Shown: positions 33,255 to 41,516, numbered from the stretch's first letter. The stretch: 64,000 nucleotides of DNA from Catenulispora sp. EB89 (GCF_041261445.1 NZ_JBGCCU010000001.1:248001-312000); one strand, 5' to 3'. Notes: a model not told the origin generated them from the letters alone. A program made the numbers and translations.

Positions 33255-34256
33255 GTGCCCCATCCCCACCAAGCCGTCCTCGTCGGCCGCGGCCACCCGG
33301 CGATCCGGGCGACCCACGCGAAGACCTTCGAGCTGACCGCGGAGCCGGCCATCACGCCGCGTGCGACGTGCGTGCTCGCGGTCGGCACCGTGCTGGACCC
33401 GAATCTGGCCGCGCTGCGCGGCCGCGTCCGGCTGACGCTGGCGACCCCGGGACTGGCCGCCCTCACCGGCGAGGCCACGTTGAACCCGCGCCGCGCGCTC
33501 ACCGACCGCGCGGTCATCCGCCGCAGCGGCGCGCTCGACGCCGACACTTTGGCCGTCGACTCCACGCTGACCGCGGACGACCTTCCGGAGGAGTTCGCCA
33601 CCGCGCTCACCGATCCGGAGCGCGAGGTCACCCTCACCGTCGAAGAACTCGGACCGAGCCGTCCTCTGCTTCGCGTGGACTTCGGCGAGCGGACTCATCT
33701 GCCGTCCTTGAAGGACTTCGACGCCCGGGACTCCTTCTCGCTCACCCTCGCGCCCGACGCGCCGCCCAAAGAAGCCGCTGCGGCCAACGCAGTACTCGAA
33801 CGAGTGACAGCCGCGGGGGCCCGGGTCGCCGTGTCGACGCCGTACAAGCCCCTGGAGGCACTGCTGGCCGCCGGCCAGGCTCCCGACCCCTACGCGTACT
33901 TGGGAAGCCCTCAGCGCGTCTCCACGCTCCCTCTGACGCCCACGGTGTTCCACATGCCACCGGCCACCGATGCCTCGGTGTTCGCGGGGCGAGAGATCTG
34001 GATCGAGGACGTCTCAGAACTCGACATCGGCACCGCGATGACGCTCTCGACGCCGGCCGCCGCCGTCGAGACGCCGGGCGTTCTGACCGTCGTCGGCCCG
34101 GCCGCCGCCGACGCCGAACTCGTCGACCTCACAGCTGTGGCCCGTGCCCTCACCGACGCCGGCATCGCCCCTCGAACCCTGACCGAGGCCCTGGCCCCCT
34201 TCGGCCTCACCCGCAAACGGCTCTACGCACTTCTCACCGAGCAGGACCAGACATGA
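33255..34256 (+). CDS. DUF371-like protein coupled to the rRNA methyltransferase
   Basis: A 333-aa soluble protein from a GTG at 33255. The first ~100 residues match the DUF371 pattern: VGRGHPAIRATHAKTFELTA, ITPRATCVLAVGT, and later LTDPEREVTLTVEELGPSRP. The remainder is not recognised; it ends in ARALTDAGIAPRTLTEALAP and LTRKRLYALL, an HTH-like helical tail. DUF371 is better known from archaea and has no assigned activity. The stop overlaps the ATG of the KamB-type methyltransferase (ATGA), so the two products are made together and may act on the same substrate. Confidence 0.72.
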   Translation: MPHPHQAVLVGRGHPAIRATHAKTFELTAEPAITPRATCVLAVGTVLDPNLAALRGRVRLTLATPGLAALTGEATLNPRRALTDRAVIRRSGALDADTLAVDSTLTADDLPEEFATALTDPEREVTLTVEELGPSRPLLRVDFGERTHLPSLKDFDARDSFSLTLAPDAPPKEAAAANAVLERVTAAGARVAVSTPYKPLEALLAAGQAPDPYAYLGSPQRVSTLPLTPTVFHMPPATDASVFAGREIWIEDVSELDIGTAMTLSTPAAAVETPGVLTVVGPAAADAELVDLTAVARALTDAGIAPRTLTEALAPFGLTRKRLYALLTEQDQT

Positions 34257-35005
34257 CCCGCACCGCCGCCCTCAAGGTTCTCGCCGGCAAGAAGCTCACC
34301 GATCTCGATCCCGCCGAGTGGGCCGGGATCCGGGCCGCCGCCGAGCGGGTGCTCGTCGATGTCGGCACCGGCGACGCCCGCACCGCCTACCGCCAGGCGA
34401 TCGCGCATCCGGAGTGGCTCGTGGTCGGGGTCGACCCGGCCTGGCAGCGCATGACCGAGACCGCCGTGCGCGCGGCCCGCAAGCCGGCCAAGGGCGGCGC
34501 CCCGAACCTGGTGCTGGTCAACTCGGCGATCGAGACGGTCCCGGCTCCGCTGCACGGAGTGGCCGACAAGGTCACGGTGCTCATGCCCTGGGGCAAGCTG
34601 CTGCGCGGCGTCGTGCTCGGCGAGGACGACGTCCTGTCCGGCCTGCGCTCCGTCGCCAAGGCCGGCGCACCGCTGGAGATCTCCATCGGGACCAGCATCT
34701 GGCGCGACCCGATCCCGCTGGAGATCCGCGACCTCCCCGAGCTGACCCCGGAGACCGTCGACTCGACGGGTCTAGCCGATCGGCTGGCCGGTTCCGGCTG
34801 GAAGGTGGCCGACGTCCGGCTGGTGCCCCACACTGATCTGGACACCATCAGCTCGTCGTGGGCGCGGCGGCTGGGGTCGGGGGCGACGGAGACCGTCCTG
34901 CACCTCCGAGCGATCGCGGTCGACCCACGTGACCCGGTGGGGCCGCAGTACACCGCCGCCGAACCCGGCGGCGACGCCCCCGAGGAACCACAGCGCGACG
35001 TGTAG
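34253..35005 (+). CDS. 16S rRNA (adenine-1408-N1)-methyltransferase family, KamB/CacKam-like
   Basis: A 250-aa class I SAM methyltransferase. Family motifs in order are VLVDVGTGDARTAYRQA (33-49, SAM loop), LVVGVDPAWQRM (56-67, acidic Asp61), AARKPAKGGAPNLVLVNSAI (74-93), the hallmark VTVLMPWGKLLRGVV (107-121, Trp113) and SSSWARRLGSG (200-210, Trp203). These match the KamB/NpmA aminoglycoside-resistance methyltransferases; KamB itself has LMPWGSLLRG, so Ser is Lys here. I recall that the Catenulispora acidiphila homologue CacKam has its critical Trp at 203, in a long beta6/7 linker. The C-terminus (223-250) is acidic and unconserved. Whether it gives resistance in its host cannot be read from sequence. 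Confidence 0.88.
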   Translation: MTRTAALKVLAGKKLTDLDPAEWAGIRAAAERVLVDVGTGDARTAYRQAIAHPEWLVVGVDPAWQRMTETAVRAARKPAKGGAPNLVLVNSAIETVPAPLHGVADKVTVLMPWGKLLRGVVLGEDDVLSGLRSVAKAGAPLEISIGTSIWRDPIPLEIRDLPELTPETVDSTGLADRLAGSGWKVADVRLVPHTDLDTISSSWARRLGSGATETVLHLRAIAVDPRDPVGPQYTAAEPGGDAPEEPQRDV

Positions 35006-35117
35006 CGCGCCCCGGGCCGCCGGCCGACCGCCGAGCCCCGGGACGATCCGACCGCTCATCGACCGACTCCCATCCTGCTGCCTCCCACCGTCCGACCAGG
35101 CTGGTGGAAGGCAGGCC

Positions 35118-35140
35118 CGGACCGCCCCCGCGGCGGTCCG
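35118..35140 (+). terminator. Candidate terminator after methyltransferase gene
   Basis: CGGACCGCC (35118-35126) and GGCGGTCCG (35132-35140) form a 9-bp stem with a 5-nt loop. The rest of the 255-bp gap 35006-35260 must hold the aminotransferase promoter; TTGACT at about 35214-35219 is a possible -35 but no good -10 follows. Confidence 0.5.
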
Positions 35141-35260
35141 CGAAGGGGATGTTAGTCCTGTCACACGACACCGAAAAGGCGGACAAGCCGCCGAGAAGAT
35201 GGCTTTGCCTGCTTGACTTGAGGAACAGGCATCCACCCTTCCGACTCCAAGGAGAGTGAT

Positions 35261-36574
35261 ATGGAACTCCCGCAGCGTCCGGGTTCCCGGCTCGACTCGT
35301 ATGTCGACCGTTACGCAGCCAGGACCCGCGGGATGACCGCATCCGAGATCCGAGCTCTGTTCGCCGTGGCCTCCCGACCCGAAGTGGTCTCGCTGGCCGG
35401 CGGCATGCCGAACCTCGCGGCGCTGCCGATGGACTCCATCGCCTCGGTGGCCGAGGAGCTGATCCGTGACAACGGCACGGTCGCGATGCAGTACGGCGGC
35501 GCGCAGGGCGACGAGACGCTGCGCGAGCAGATCTGCGAGATCATGCGCCTGGAGGGCATCGAGGGCCATCCCGACGACGTCATCGCGACCGTCGGCTCGC
35601 AGCAGGCGCTGGACCTGGTCACCCGGATCTTCATCGACCCCGGCGACGTCATCCTCGCCGAGGGGCCGTCCTACGTCGGCGCGCTCGGCGTCTTCGCCTC
35701 GTACCAGGCCCAGGTGGTCCACGTGGCGATGGACGACCAGGGGCTGGTGCCGGACACGCTGCGCGCGGCGATCGCCTCGGTGCAGGCGTCCGGCCGGCGC
35801 ATCAAGTTCCTCTACACGATCCCGAACTTCCACAATCCGGCCGGCGTCACGATGGCCGTCGAGCGGCGTCCGGAGATCGTCGAGATCTGCCGTGAGGCCG
35901 GGATCCTGATCCTGGAGGACAACCCGTACGGGCTGCTCGGCTTCGAGGGGGAGACCTACCCCGCGCTCCGCTCGCTCGACACCGAGAACGTCATCTATCT
36001 CGGCTCGTTCTCGAAGACCTTCGCCCCCGGCTTCCGCGTCGGCTGGGCCCTGGCCCCGCACGCCGTCCGCGAGAAGCTGACGCTCGCCGCCGAGGCCGCC
36101 GACCTGTGCCCGCCGGCCTTCTCCCAGATGATGGTCTCCCGCTACCTGAGCACCCAGCCGTGGCGCGAGCAGATCAAGGCGTTCCGGGCCATGTATCTGG
36201 AGCGGCGCGACGCGACCCTGACGGCGCTGTCCGAGCTGATGCCCGCCGGTGTCACGTGGACCAAGCCCGAGGGCGGCTTCTACGTCTGGGTCACGCTCCC
36301 GGCCGGACTGGACTCCAAGGCGATGCTGCCTCGCGCCGTCACCGCACGCGTGGCCTACGTTCCCGGCACGGGCTTCTACTCCGACGGATTCGGCGCGTCC
36401 TCGCTGCGACTCTCTTACTGCTACCCGACGCCGGACCGGATCCGCGAGGGCGTGCGACGGTTCGCGGATGTGCTGCGCGAGGAGATGGAGCTGCGCGCCG
36501 CGTTCGGCCATGAGGCGTCGCGGGCCCTGGACAGCCGCGACGGCGTCGACACGCCCGGGCCCGATCTGGCTTAG
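35261..36574 (+). CDS. PLP-dependent aminotransferase (class I, 2-aminoadipate-like)
   Basis: A 437-aa fold-type I aminotransferase close to the MocR/ARO8/LysN group but without a DNA-binding domain. PLP-site residues are visible: Asn192 in FHNPAGVTM, Asp220 and Tyr223 in ILEDNPYGLLGFEG, and Lys252 in LGSFSKTFAPGFRVGW. A C-terminal Arg contact lies in ASSLRLSYCYPTPDRI. ATG with AAGGAGAG upstream. This gene type sits near parAB in many actinobacteria; the amino donor is not certain (aromatic, branched or aminoadipate). Confidence 0.9.
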   Translation: MELPQRPGSRLDSYVDRYAARTRGMTASEIRALFAVASRPEVVSLAGGMPNLAALPMDSIASVAEELIRDNGTVAMQYGGAQGDETLREQICEIMRLEGIEGHPDDVIATVGSQQALDLVTRIFIDPGDVILAEGPSYVGALGVFASYQAQVVHVAMDDQGLVPDTLRAAIASVQASGRRIKFLYTIPNFHNPAGVTMAVERRPEIVEICREAGILILEDNPYGLLGFEGETYPALRSLDTENVIYLGSFSKTFAPGFRVGWALAPHAVREKLTLAAEAADLCPPAFSQMMVSRYLSTQPWREQIKAFRAMYLERRDATLTALSELMPAGVTWTKPEGGFYVWVTLPAGLDSKAMLPRAVTARVAYVPGTGFYSDGFGASSLRLSYCYPTPDRIREGVRRFADVLREEMELRAAFGHEASRALDSRDGVDTPGPDLA

Positions 36575-36583
36575 CGGCGGTAT

Positions 36584-36758
36584 GTTTCACGGGAAACCGA
36601 CGTCTGGTTTCCCGTGAAACATCGCTCGGGATCCGAACCGGAGCACCCGGCGTCGGCGTGAAACAGGCCGTGTTTCCCGTGAAACATGGCCCGGCCAGAC
36701 TCTCGACGAACGATGTTTCACGGGAAACCGACTCCGACTCCGGGGTTTCACGGGAAAC
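36584..36758. repeat. Five parS-like sites
   Basis: GTTTCACGGGAAAC at 36584-36597, 36715-36728 and 36745-36758, and its reverse complement GTTTCCCGTGAAAC at 36607-36620 and 36672-36685. They fill most of the 257-bp gap between the aminotransferase and Ddl-type genes. The first two face each other with a 9-bp spacer. Confidence 0.85.
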
Positions 36759-36831
36759 ATCGAGTTCGATCCCTCCGGCCGACTGGCATGATCGGGGGCG
36801 AAGAAACCCGGTGAGAAGGGCAGTGATTGCA

Positions 36832-37779
36832 ATGAGCGACCTCGGTCGTGTCGTCGTCTTGGCCGGCGGCCTCAGCCACGAACGCGACGTCTCGATCCGC
36901 TCCGGCCGCCGCGTGGCCGACGCGCTGCGCAGTGCGGGCGTCGAGGTTCAGGTGCGCGACATCGACGCCGCGCTCGTACCGGCGCTGCTCGCCGACCGCC
37001 CCGACGCCATCTTCCCGACGCTGCACGGAGCCACCGGCGAGGACGGCGCGGTCCAGGGAATCCTGTCGCTGCTCGGCCTGCCGTACGTCGGCTCGCCCCC
37101 AGCCGCCTGCCGCCGCGCCTTCGACAAGCCCTCGGCCAAGGACGCCATCCGCACCGCCGGACTGGCCACCCCCGACTGGGTCGCCATCCCCAAGACGACG
37201 TTCCGCGACCTCGGCACCCAGGCCGTGCTCGACGCGGTGACCGCCGCCCTCCCGCTGCCACTGTTCGTGAAGCCGGCCCGCGGCGGTTCCTCGCTCGGCG
37301 CCGCCGCCGTCCACACCCGCGAGGATCTACCGTCCGCGATGGTGGCGTGCTTCGCCTACGACGAGACCGCACTCATCGAGCGACACGTCACCGGCCGCGA
37401 GATCGCGGTGTCCGTCGTCGACACCGGCACCGGCCCGAAGGCACTGCCCGCCGTCGAGATCGTGGCCGACTCCGGCGTCTACGACTACGCCGCCCGCTAC
37501 ACCGCCGGCATCACCGAGTTCTTCGCACCCGCCCGGCTCACGGCCGACGAGGCGAACATCGTCGAGCGGCTGGCCGTCCAGGCGCACACCACCCTCGGCC
37601 TGTCGTGCGTGTCGCGCACGGACCTCATCCTCGACGCGGACGGCACGCCCTGGTTCCTCGAAGTGAATGTGGCCCCGGGCCTCACCGAGACCAGCCTGCT
37701 GCCACTCGCCGCCGGTGCGGCGGACCTCGACCTCGGTGTGCTCTACCGCGATCTGGTCCAGGCGGTCATCGCCAAGTAG
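36832..37779 (+). CDS. D-alanine--D-alanine ligase family protein
   Basis: A 315-aa ATP-grasp ligase. The start motif VVLAGGLSHERDVSIRSGRR binds the first D-Ala. HGATGEDGAVQGILSLLGLPYVGS, the ATP lid VKPARGGSSLGAAAV and the Mg/Glu motif WFLEVNVAPGLTETSLLPLA (usual form EVNTxPGMTxxS) follow. It would make D-Ala-D-Ala or a related dipeptide for peptidoglycan. The ATG at 36832 gives a standard start; a GTG three codons upstream (VIAM) is closer to AAGGG. An actinobacterial Ddl homologue at this position is common; a second, housekeeping ddl may exist elsewhere. Confidence 0.9.
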   Translation: MSDLGRVVVLAGGLSHERDVSIRSGRRVADALRSAGVEVQVRDIDAALVPALLADRPDAIFPTLHGATGEDGAVQGILSLLGLPYVGSPPAACRRAFDKPSAKDAIRTAGLATPDWVAIPKTTFRDLGTQAVLDAVTAALPLPLFVKPARGGSSLGAAAVHTREDLPSAMVACFAYDETALIERHVTGREIAVSVVDTGTGPKALPAVEIVADSGVYDYAARYTAGITEFFAPARLTADEANIVERLAVQAHTTLGLSCVSRTDLILDADGTPWFLEVNVAPGLTETSLLPLAAGAADLDLGVLYRDLVQAVIAK

Positions 37780-37785
37780 CGCGAT

Positions 37786-37986
37786 GTTTCACGGGAAACC
37801 TCGGCGCTGGTTTCCCGTAAAACATCGCTCGTTTCACGGCCGCGCCGCCGATGTTTCACGGGAAACAGCGGCTGCGGCGAGCGAGTCAGCCGCAGAGCGC
37901 GCGGCCAGCAATCTCGAGCACTGCGCCCGAGCCATCCCCGCGACGCTGTTTCCCGTGAAACATCGCGGCCCCGTTTCCCGTGAAAC
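37786..37986. repeat. Five parS-like sites (one variant)
   Basis: GTTTCACGGGAAAC at 37786-37799 and 37853-37866; the reverse complement at 37948-37961 and 37973-37986; and GTTTCCCGTAAAAC, one further mismatch, at 37810-37823. Decayed half-sites are visible at 37831 (GTTTCACGGC) and about 38049-38059 (TCCCGTGAAAC). All lie between the Ddl-type gene and parB. Confidence 0.85.
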
Positions 37987-37992
37987 ATGACA

Positions 37993-38020
37993 GAGGCCCG
38001 GCGGACACCCGCCGGGCCTC
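37993..38020. terminator. Bidirectional terminator between ddl-type gene and parB
   Basis: GAGGCCCGGCGG (37993-38004) pairs exactly with CCGCCGGGCCTC (38009-38020) around ACAC. It is 3' of both convergent genes, 40 bp past the parB stop. Confidence 0.8.
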
Positions 38021-38060
38021 GTCACCTCGCTCCTCAATCAAACACAATCCCGTGAAACAT

Positions 38061-39233
38061 CTACTCCCCGAGGATCGCCTTCGCGATCCGCTTCAGATCC
38101 TCTATCCCGGCGTACTCGATGGTGATGCGACCGCGCTTCTGCATGATGTCGACCTTCACGCGAGTCTCGAGCCGGTCCGACAGCCGCTGGCCGTAGTCCT
38201 CCAGGATCGGCATCCGGCTCCCGGAGCGGACCCGCTTGCCCTTGGGCTTCTCGGTGAAGTCGAGGTAGTCCTCGGGGGTCTCGGTCAGCGCGGTGTCCAG
38301 CGCCGCCGCGTCCCAGCGGCCCATGCCGGCCAGCTCCTCGACCGCGCGCACTGAGAGGTTCTCGCGGACGATGCGCTTGGCGATCTCCTCCTGCTGCTCC
38401 ACCGACTTCAGGCCGAGCAGTGCGCGGGCGTGCCCGGCGGTGATGACGCCGGCCGCGACCCGGCGCTGGATGCCCGGGGTCAGAGTGAGGAGGCGCAGGG
38501 TGTTGGTCACGTGCGGGCGGGACTTGCCGATCTTCTCGGCCAGGACTTCGTGGGTGCAGTCGAAGTCCTTGAGGAGTTGGTCGTAGGCCGCGGCCTCTTC
38601 GAGCGGGTTCAGCTGGGCGCGCTGGAGGTTCTCCAGGAGCGCGTCCAGCAGCATCCGGTCGTCGCGGGTGTCGCGGATGATGGCGGGGATCGCCGAGAGG
38701 CCGGCTTCCTGGGAGGCCCGCCAGCGCCGCTCGCCCATGATGAGTTCGTAGCGGTGCTCACCCTCGGGCTCGGGCAGTTGCCGGACCACGATCGGCTGGA
38801 GGAGGCCGACTTCCTTGATGGAGGCGACCAACTCGGCCAGGGCGACTTCGTCGAACTCGGTGCGAGGCTGCACCGGGTTCGGGCGGATCTGGCCCTGGGG
38901 GATCTCGGCGAACGAGGCGCCCGGGACCGGCATCAGTCCGTCCGGGAGGCTGGTGTCGACCAGATCCTCGCGGCTCGATGCGGGGGCCGGGACCGACGCC
39001 GAGAACGTGACGCTCCCGGTGTCCTCGTGCGTCCGGTAGTCGGTGTCGATGGGCAGGGTGCCCAGCGCGGTGCGGGGCGGGGCCGTCGCGACCGTTGTTT
39101 CACGGGAAACATCGCCGGGCGCCGAGGCGGGCGCCGACTCGGATCTCGTCTTCTCGGACAGTATGGAGGGCGGGGCACCGGTGGGGATCAGAGCGCCCAG
39201 GCCCTTGCCCAGTCCTCGTCGGCTACTGCTCAC
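38061..39233 (-). CDS. parB: Chromosome partitioning protein ParB
   Basis: A 390-aa CTPase/DNA-clamp protein that loads at parS and spreads to organise the origin. The GTG at 39233 is chosen: GGGAGAG lies 5 nt upstream and it opens the classic VSSSRRGLGKGLGALIPTG. A disordered linker follows (to about 115). Next come the CTP-binding N-domain (IPQGQIRPNPVQPRTEFDEV; ERRWRASQEAGLSAIPAIIR), the parS-reading HTH (THEVLAEKIGKSRPHVTNTL) and a C-terminal dimerisation part (YGQRLSDRLETRVKVDIMQK). A parS-like site lies inside the linker coding region. It follows parA by 22 bp. Confidence 0.96.
   Translation of the reverse strand: MSSSRRGLGKGLGALIPTGAPPSILSEKTRSESAPASAPGDVSRETTVATAPPRTALGTLPIDTDYRTHEDTGSVTFSASVPAPASSREDLVDTSLPDGLMPVPGASFAEIPQGQIRPNPVQPRTEFDEVALAELVASIKEVGLLQPIVVRQLPEPEGEHRYELIMGERRWRASQEAGLSAIPAIIRDTRDDRMLLDALLENLQRAQLNPLEEAAAYDQLLKDFDCTHEVLAEKIGKSRPHVTNTLRLLTLTPGIQRRVAAGVITAGHARALLGLKSVEQQEEIAKRIVRENLSVRAVEELAGMGRWDAAALDTALTETPEDYLDFTEKPKGKRVRSGSRMPILEDYGQRLSDRLETRVKVDIMQKRGRITIEYAGIEDLKRIAKAILGE
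39097..39110 (+). repeat. parS-like site inside parB
   Basis: GTTTCACGGGAAAC within the parB coding sequence, read on the coding strand as the codons for VSRET in the disordered N-terminal linker (GDVSRETTVA). The rest of the parB and parA genes has no further copy. Confidence 0.8.
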
Positions 39234-39255
39234 CACTGCTCTCCCATCGTGCCGT

Positions 39256-40434
39256 TCACTGCCCACCGCTGTGCAGGGACGCCCCACCGTACTCGATGTC
39301 GGCCCGGAAATCGTTCATGCCGTCCATCGGGCCGCGGGACGCGCCGCGCTCGGCCATCTCCCGTGCGGCGTCGCGGTAGGCGATCGCGCCGGTCGACACC
39401 GGGTCCCACGTCATCACGGTCTGCCCGTACGACGGCGCCTCGGAGACCCGCACCGAGCGCGGGATCGCCGAGGACAGCACCTCGTTCGGGAAGTGCGTAC
39501 GCACCTGCTCCGCGACTTCGGTGGACAGCCGGGTCCGCGAGTCGTACATCGTGAGCAGGATCGTGGACACGTGCAGATCCGGGTTCAGGTGCCCGCGGAT
39601 GAGCTCGATGTTGTGCAGCAGCTGGCTCAGACCCTCCAGCGCGTAGTACTCGCACTGGATCGGGATCAACACCTCGGCGCCGGCCACCATCGCGTTGACC
39701 GTCAGCAGTCCGAGCGAGGGCGGGCAGTCGATGAGGATGTAGTCCATCTTCTTCGTGTAGCCGGACAGCGCCTTCGACAGCCGGCTCTCGCGGGCCACCA
39801 TCGAGACCAGTTCGATCTCGGCGCCGGCCAGGTCGATGGTCGCCGGGCAGCAGTAGAGATTCGGGATCTCCGGCACCTGCTGCACGACCTCGTCCATCGT
39901 GTAGCGCTCGATGAGGACGTCGTAGACCGACGGCACGTCGGCGTGGTGGTCGACCGACAGCGCGGTCGACGCGTTGCCCTGCGGATCCAGGTCGATCACC
40001 AGGACGTCGGCCCCGGCCTGGGCGAGCGAGGCGGCCAGGTTGACCGTGGTCGTGGTCTTGCCGACGCCGCCCTTCTGGTTGGCGACGACCAGCACTCGGG
40101 TCTTGTCCGGCCGGGGAAGGCGGGTGACACCGGACAGCGCTTCTATTGCGGCGGCGGCTTGGCGGGCGATGGGGGTGTCCGAGTCGTCGGCGACGGACGG
40201 CCCCTGGGCGGGAACAGAAGAAGACGGCATGTGCGGTACCTGAAGGGGTGCAGAGGGAGTGGCTCCCGCGGGAACGTGTCCGGACTCGTACTCGAGGTCC
40301 ACCGGCGGCGTGGCCATCACGTCGGTGGTCCCGGCGGGGTAGTAGGGCTCGTCGTTCAGGCTGTCCACCACTGACTGCGCGAGCAGCGGGTCGACCCCCT
40401 GGTGCTCTCGGTGTTCATTGCCGGGTGCGGCCAC
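39256..40434 (-). CDS. parA: Chromosome partitioning ATPase ParA
   Basis: A 392-aa Walker-type ATPase. The GTG at 40434 has AGGAG 7 nt upstream; longer frames would run through parS-like repeats. Residues 1-105 are a low-complexity N-terminal extension. The deviant Walker A is NQKGGVGKTTTTVNLAASLA, then IDLDPQGNASTAL (Walker A'), YILIDCPPSLGLLTVNAM (Walker B) and the C-terminal DNA-contact region VLSSAIPRSVRVSEAPSYGQ. With ParB it moves the replicated origins apart. Confidence 0.96.
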   Translation of the reverse strand: MAAPGNEHREHQGVDPLLAQSVVDSLNDEPYYPAGTTDVMATPPVDLEYESGHVPAGATPSAPLQVPHMPSSSVPAQGPSVADDSDTPIARQAAAAIEALSGVTRLPRPDKTRVLVVANQKGGVGKTTTTVNLAASLAQAGADVLVIDLDPQGNASTALSVDHHADVPSVYDVLIERYTMDEVVQQVPEIPNLYCCPATIDLAGAEIELVSMVARESRLSKALSGYTKKMDYILIDCPPSLGLLTVNAMVAGAEVLIPIQCEYYALEGLSQLLHNIELIRGHLNPDLHVSTILLTMYDSRTRLSTEVAEQVRTHFPNEVLSSAIPRSVRVSEAPSYGQTVMTWDPVSTGAIAYRDAAREMAERGASRGPMDGMNDFRADIEYGGASLHSGGQ

Positions 40435-40575
40435 GGAAGAACTCCTGTCATGGGACGCGCGAAGGCTGTGCTCAACATGAAGCGAGACGCTACAAACCAA
40501 CAGTCTGCCGTACTCGATCCCCCCAGAACGAACGAAGGGCGGAGTTTCGGAGTGAAACACCGCCCTCTTTCGTCG

Positions 40576-40708
40576 GTTTCCCGTGAAACATCGGCCGCGC
40601 CGAGCCTCGGGGAGTCATCGGGGGACCTTCGGGAGCCATGGTTTCCCGTGAAACATGAACCGGCTCCGGCAGCCGACGAGCCGCCGCCGCTCATGTTTCC
40701 CGTGAAAC
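40576..40708 (-). repeat. Three parS-like sites upstream of parA
   Basis: GTTTCCCGTGAAAC at 40576-40589, 40641-40654 and 40695-40708, all in the same orientation. They lie in the 315-bp gap between the parA start and the rsmG stop, which also contains the parA promoter and the rsmG terminator (40711-40744). Confidence 0.85.
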
Positions 40709-40710
40709 AT

Positions 40711-40744
40711 CGGTGCCCCGAGGCCCACAGGCCTCGGGGCACCG
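40711..40744 (-). terminator. rsmG operon terminator
   Basis: CGGTGCCCCGAGGC (40711-40724) pairs exactly with GCCTCGGGGCACCG (40731-40744) around a 6-nt loop, 6 bp past the rsmG stop. It ends the rpmH-rnpA-yidD-yidC-jag-rsmG transcript and abuts the last parS-like site. Confidence 0.8.
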
Positions 40745-40749
40745 CAGGC

Positions 40750-41490
40750 TCAGCGTCCCTGCCGCCGGTTACGCGGCCGCTGCTTCTTCGGCCCGCGAAC
40801 CTGGATCTCCTGATCGATCCCGACTCGGATCACCGTCGTCGGCGGCTCCACAATGCCGGACCCGACCGTTTCCACGCTCCAGCGCGTGGCGCCCAGCTTC
40901 GCGAGCAACTCCGCGCTCTCGGCCAGTTCGCTCTCGGCCGAGCCGCCCTTGAGCGCGACCATCTCCCCGTCGGCCCGCAGCAGCGGCAGGGACCAGCCGG
41001 CCAGCCGGTCCAGCGGCGCCACCGCGCGGGAGGTCACCACGTCGAACCGCTCCTTGCCGGCGAACTCCTCGGCCCGGCCGCGGAGCACCCGCACGTTCTC
41101 CAGGCCCAGGAGGTCGATCACCTCGTCCAGGAACAGAGTGCGGCGCAGCAGCGGCTCCAGGAGGGTGACCGAGAGGTCCGGGCGGGCCAGGGCGAGGACG
41201 ATGCCGGGGAGCCCGGCGCCGGAGCCGACGTCACAGATCCGGATGTCGGAGGGCAGCAGTTCGCCGACCACCGCACAGTTGAGGATGTGCCGCTCCCACA
41301 GGCGCGGCACTTCCCGAGGTCCGAGAAGACCTCGGGTCACGCCGGGACCGGCGAGGATCTCCGCGTAGCGGGTGGCGTCGGCCGCCCGGGCACCGAAGAC
41401 CGAGAGCACCGCCTCCGGGGCGGGGCCCAAGACCAGATCGGTCGGCTCGCCGCCGCCGGGGGCGGCGGGGTCGGGCGAAGAAGGTCGCAT
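40750..41490 (-). CDS. rsmG: 16S rRNA (guanine-527-N7)-methyltransferase RsmG
   Basis: A 246-aa SAM methyltransferase acting on G527 of 16S rRNA in the 530 loop. Motifs: [19 protein letters not shown], the SAM-binding [57 protein letters not shown], and a basic C-terminal tail ([14 protein letters not shown]). ATG start 26 bp after jag. Loss of RsmG gives low-level streptomycin resistance in related species. Together with the KamB-type gene the window encodes two 16S rRNA methyltransferases. Confidence 0.96.
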   Translation of the reverse strand: MRPSSPDPAAPGGGEPTDLVLGPAPEAVLSVFGARAADATRYAEILAGPGVTRGLLGPREVPRLWERHILNCAVVGELLPSDIRICDVGSGAGLPGIVLALARPDLSVTLLEPLLRRTLFLDEVIDLLGLENVRVLRGRAEEFAGKERFDVVTSRAVAPLDRLAGWSLPLLRADGEMVALKGGSAESELAESAELLAKLGATRWSVETVGSGIVEPPTTVIRVGIDQEIQVRGPKKQRPRNRRQGR

Positions 41491-41516
41491 GTCTCCACTA
41501 TGTCCCAGCTCGGTCG

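Noticed and set aside
34253-35005. Acquired resistance island around the KamB-type gene
   Set aside because: No transposase, integrase, composition break or other resistance gene; flanks are conserved core genes.
35006-35260. Riboswitch in the gap before the aminotransferase
   Set aside because: Only a simple hairpin at 35118-35140 is visible; no conserved riboswitch core was recognised.
36658-36831. Longer N-terminus for the Ddl-type protein from an upstream ATG
   Set aside because: The extension would translate three parS-like repeats (VFPVKH, VSRET) and adds nothing conserved; the MSDLGRVVVLAGG start matches the family.
31397-40708. Reading the repeated 14-bp elements as a CRISPR array
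   Set aside because: Repeats are short, in both orientations, irregularly spaced, one inside a gene, and no cas genes are present; the parS explanation fits.
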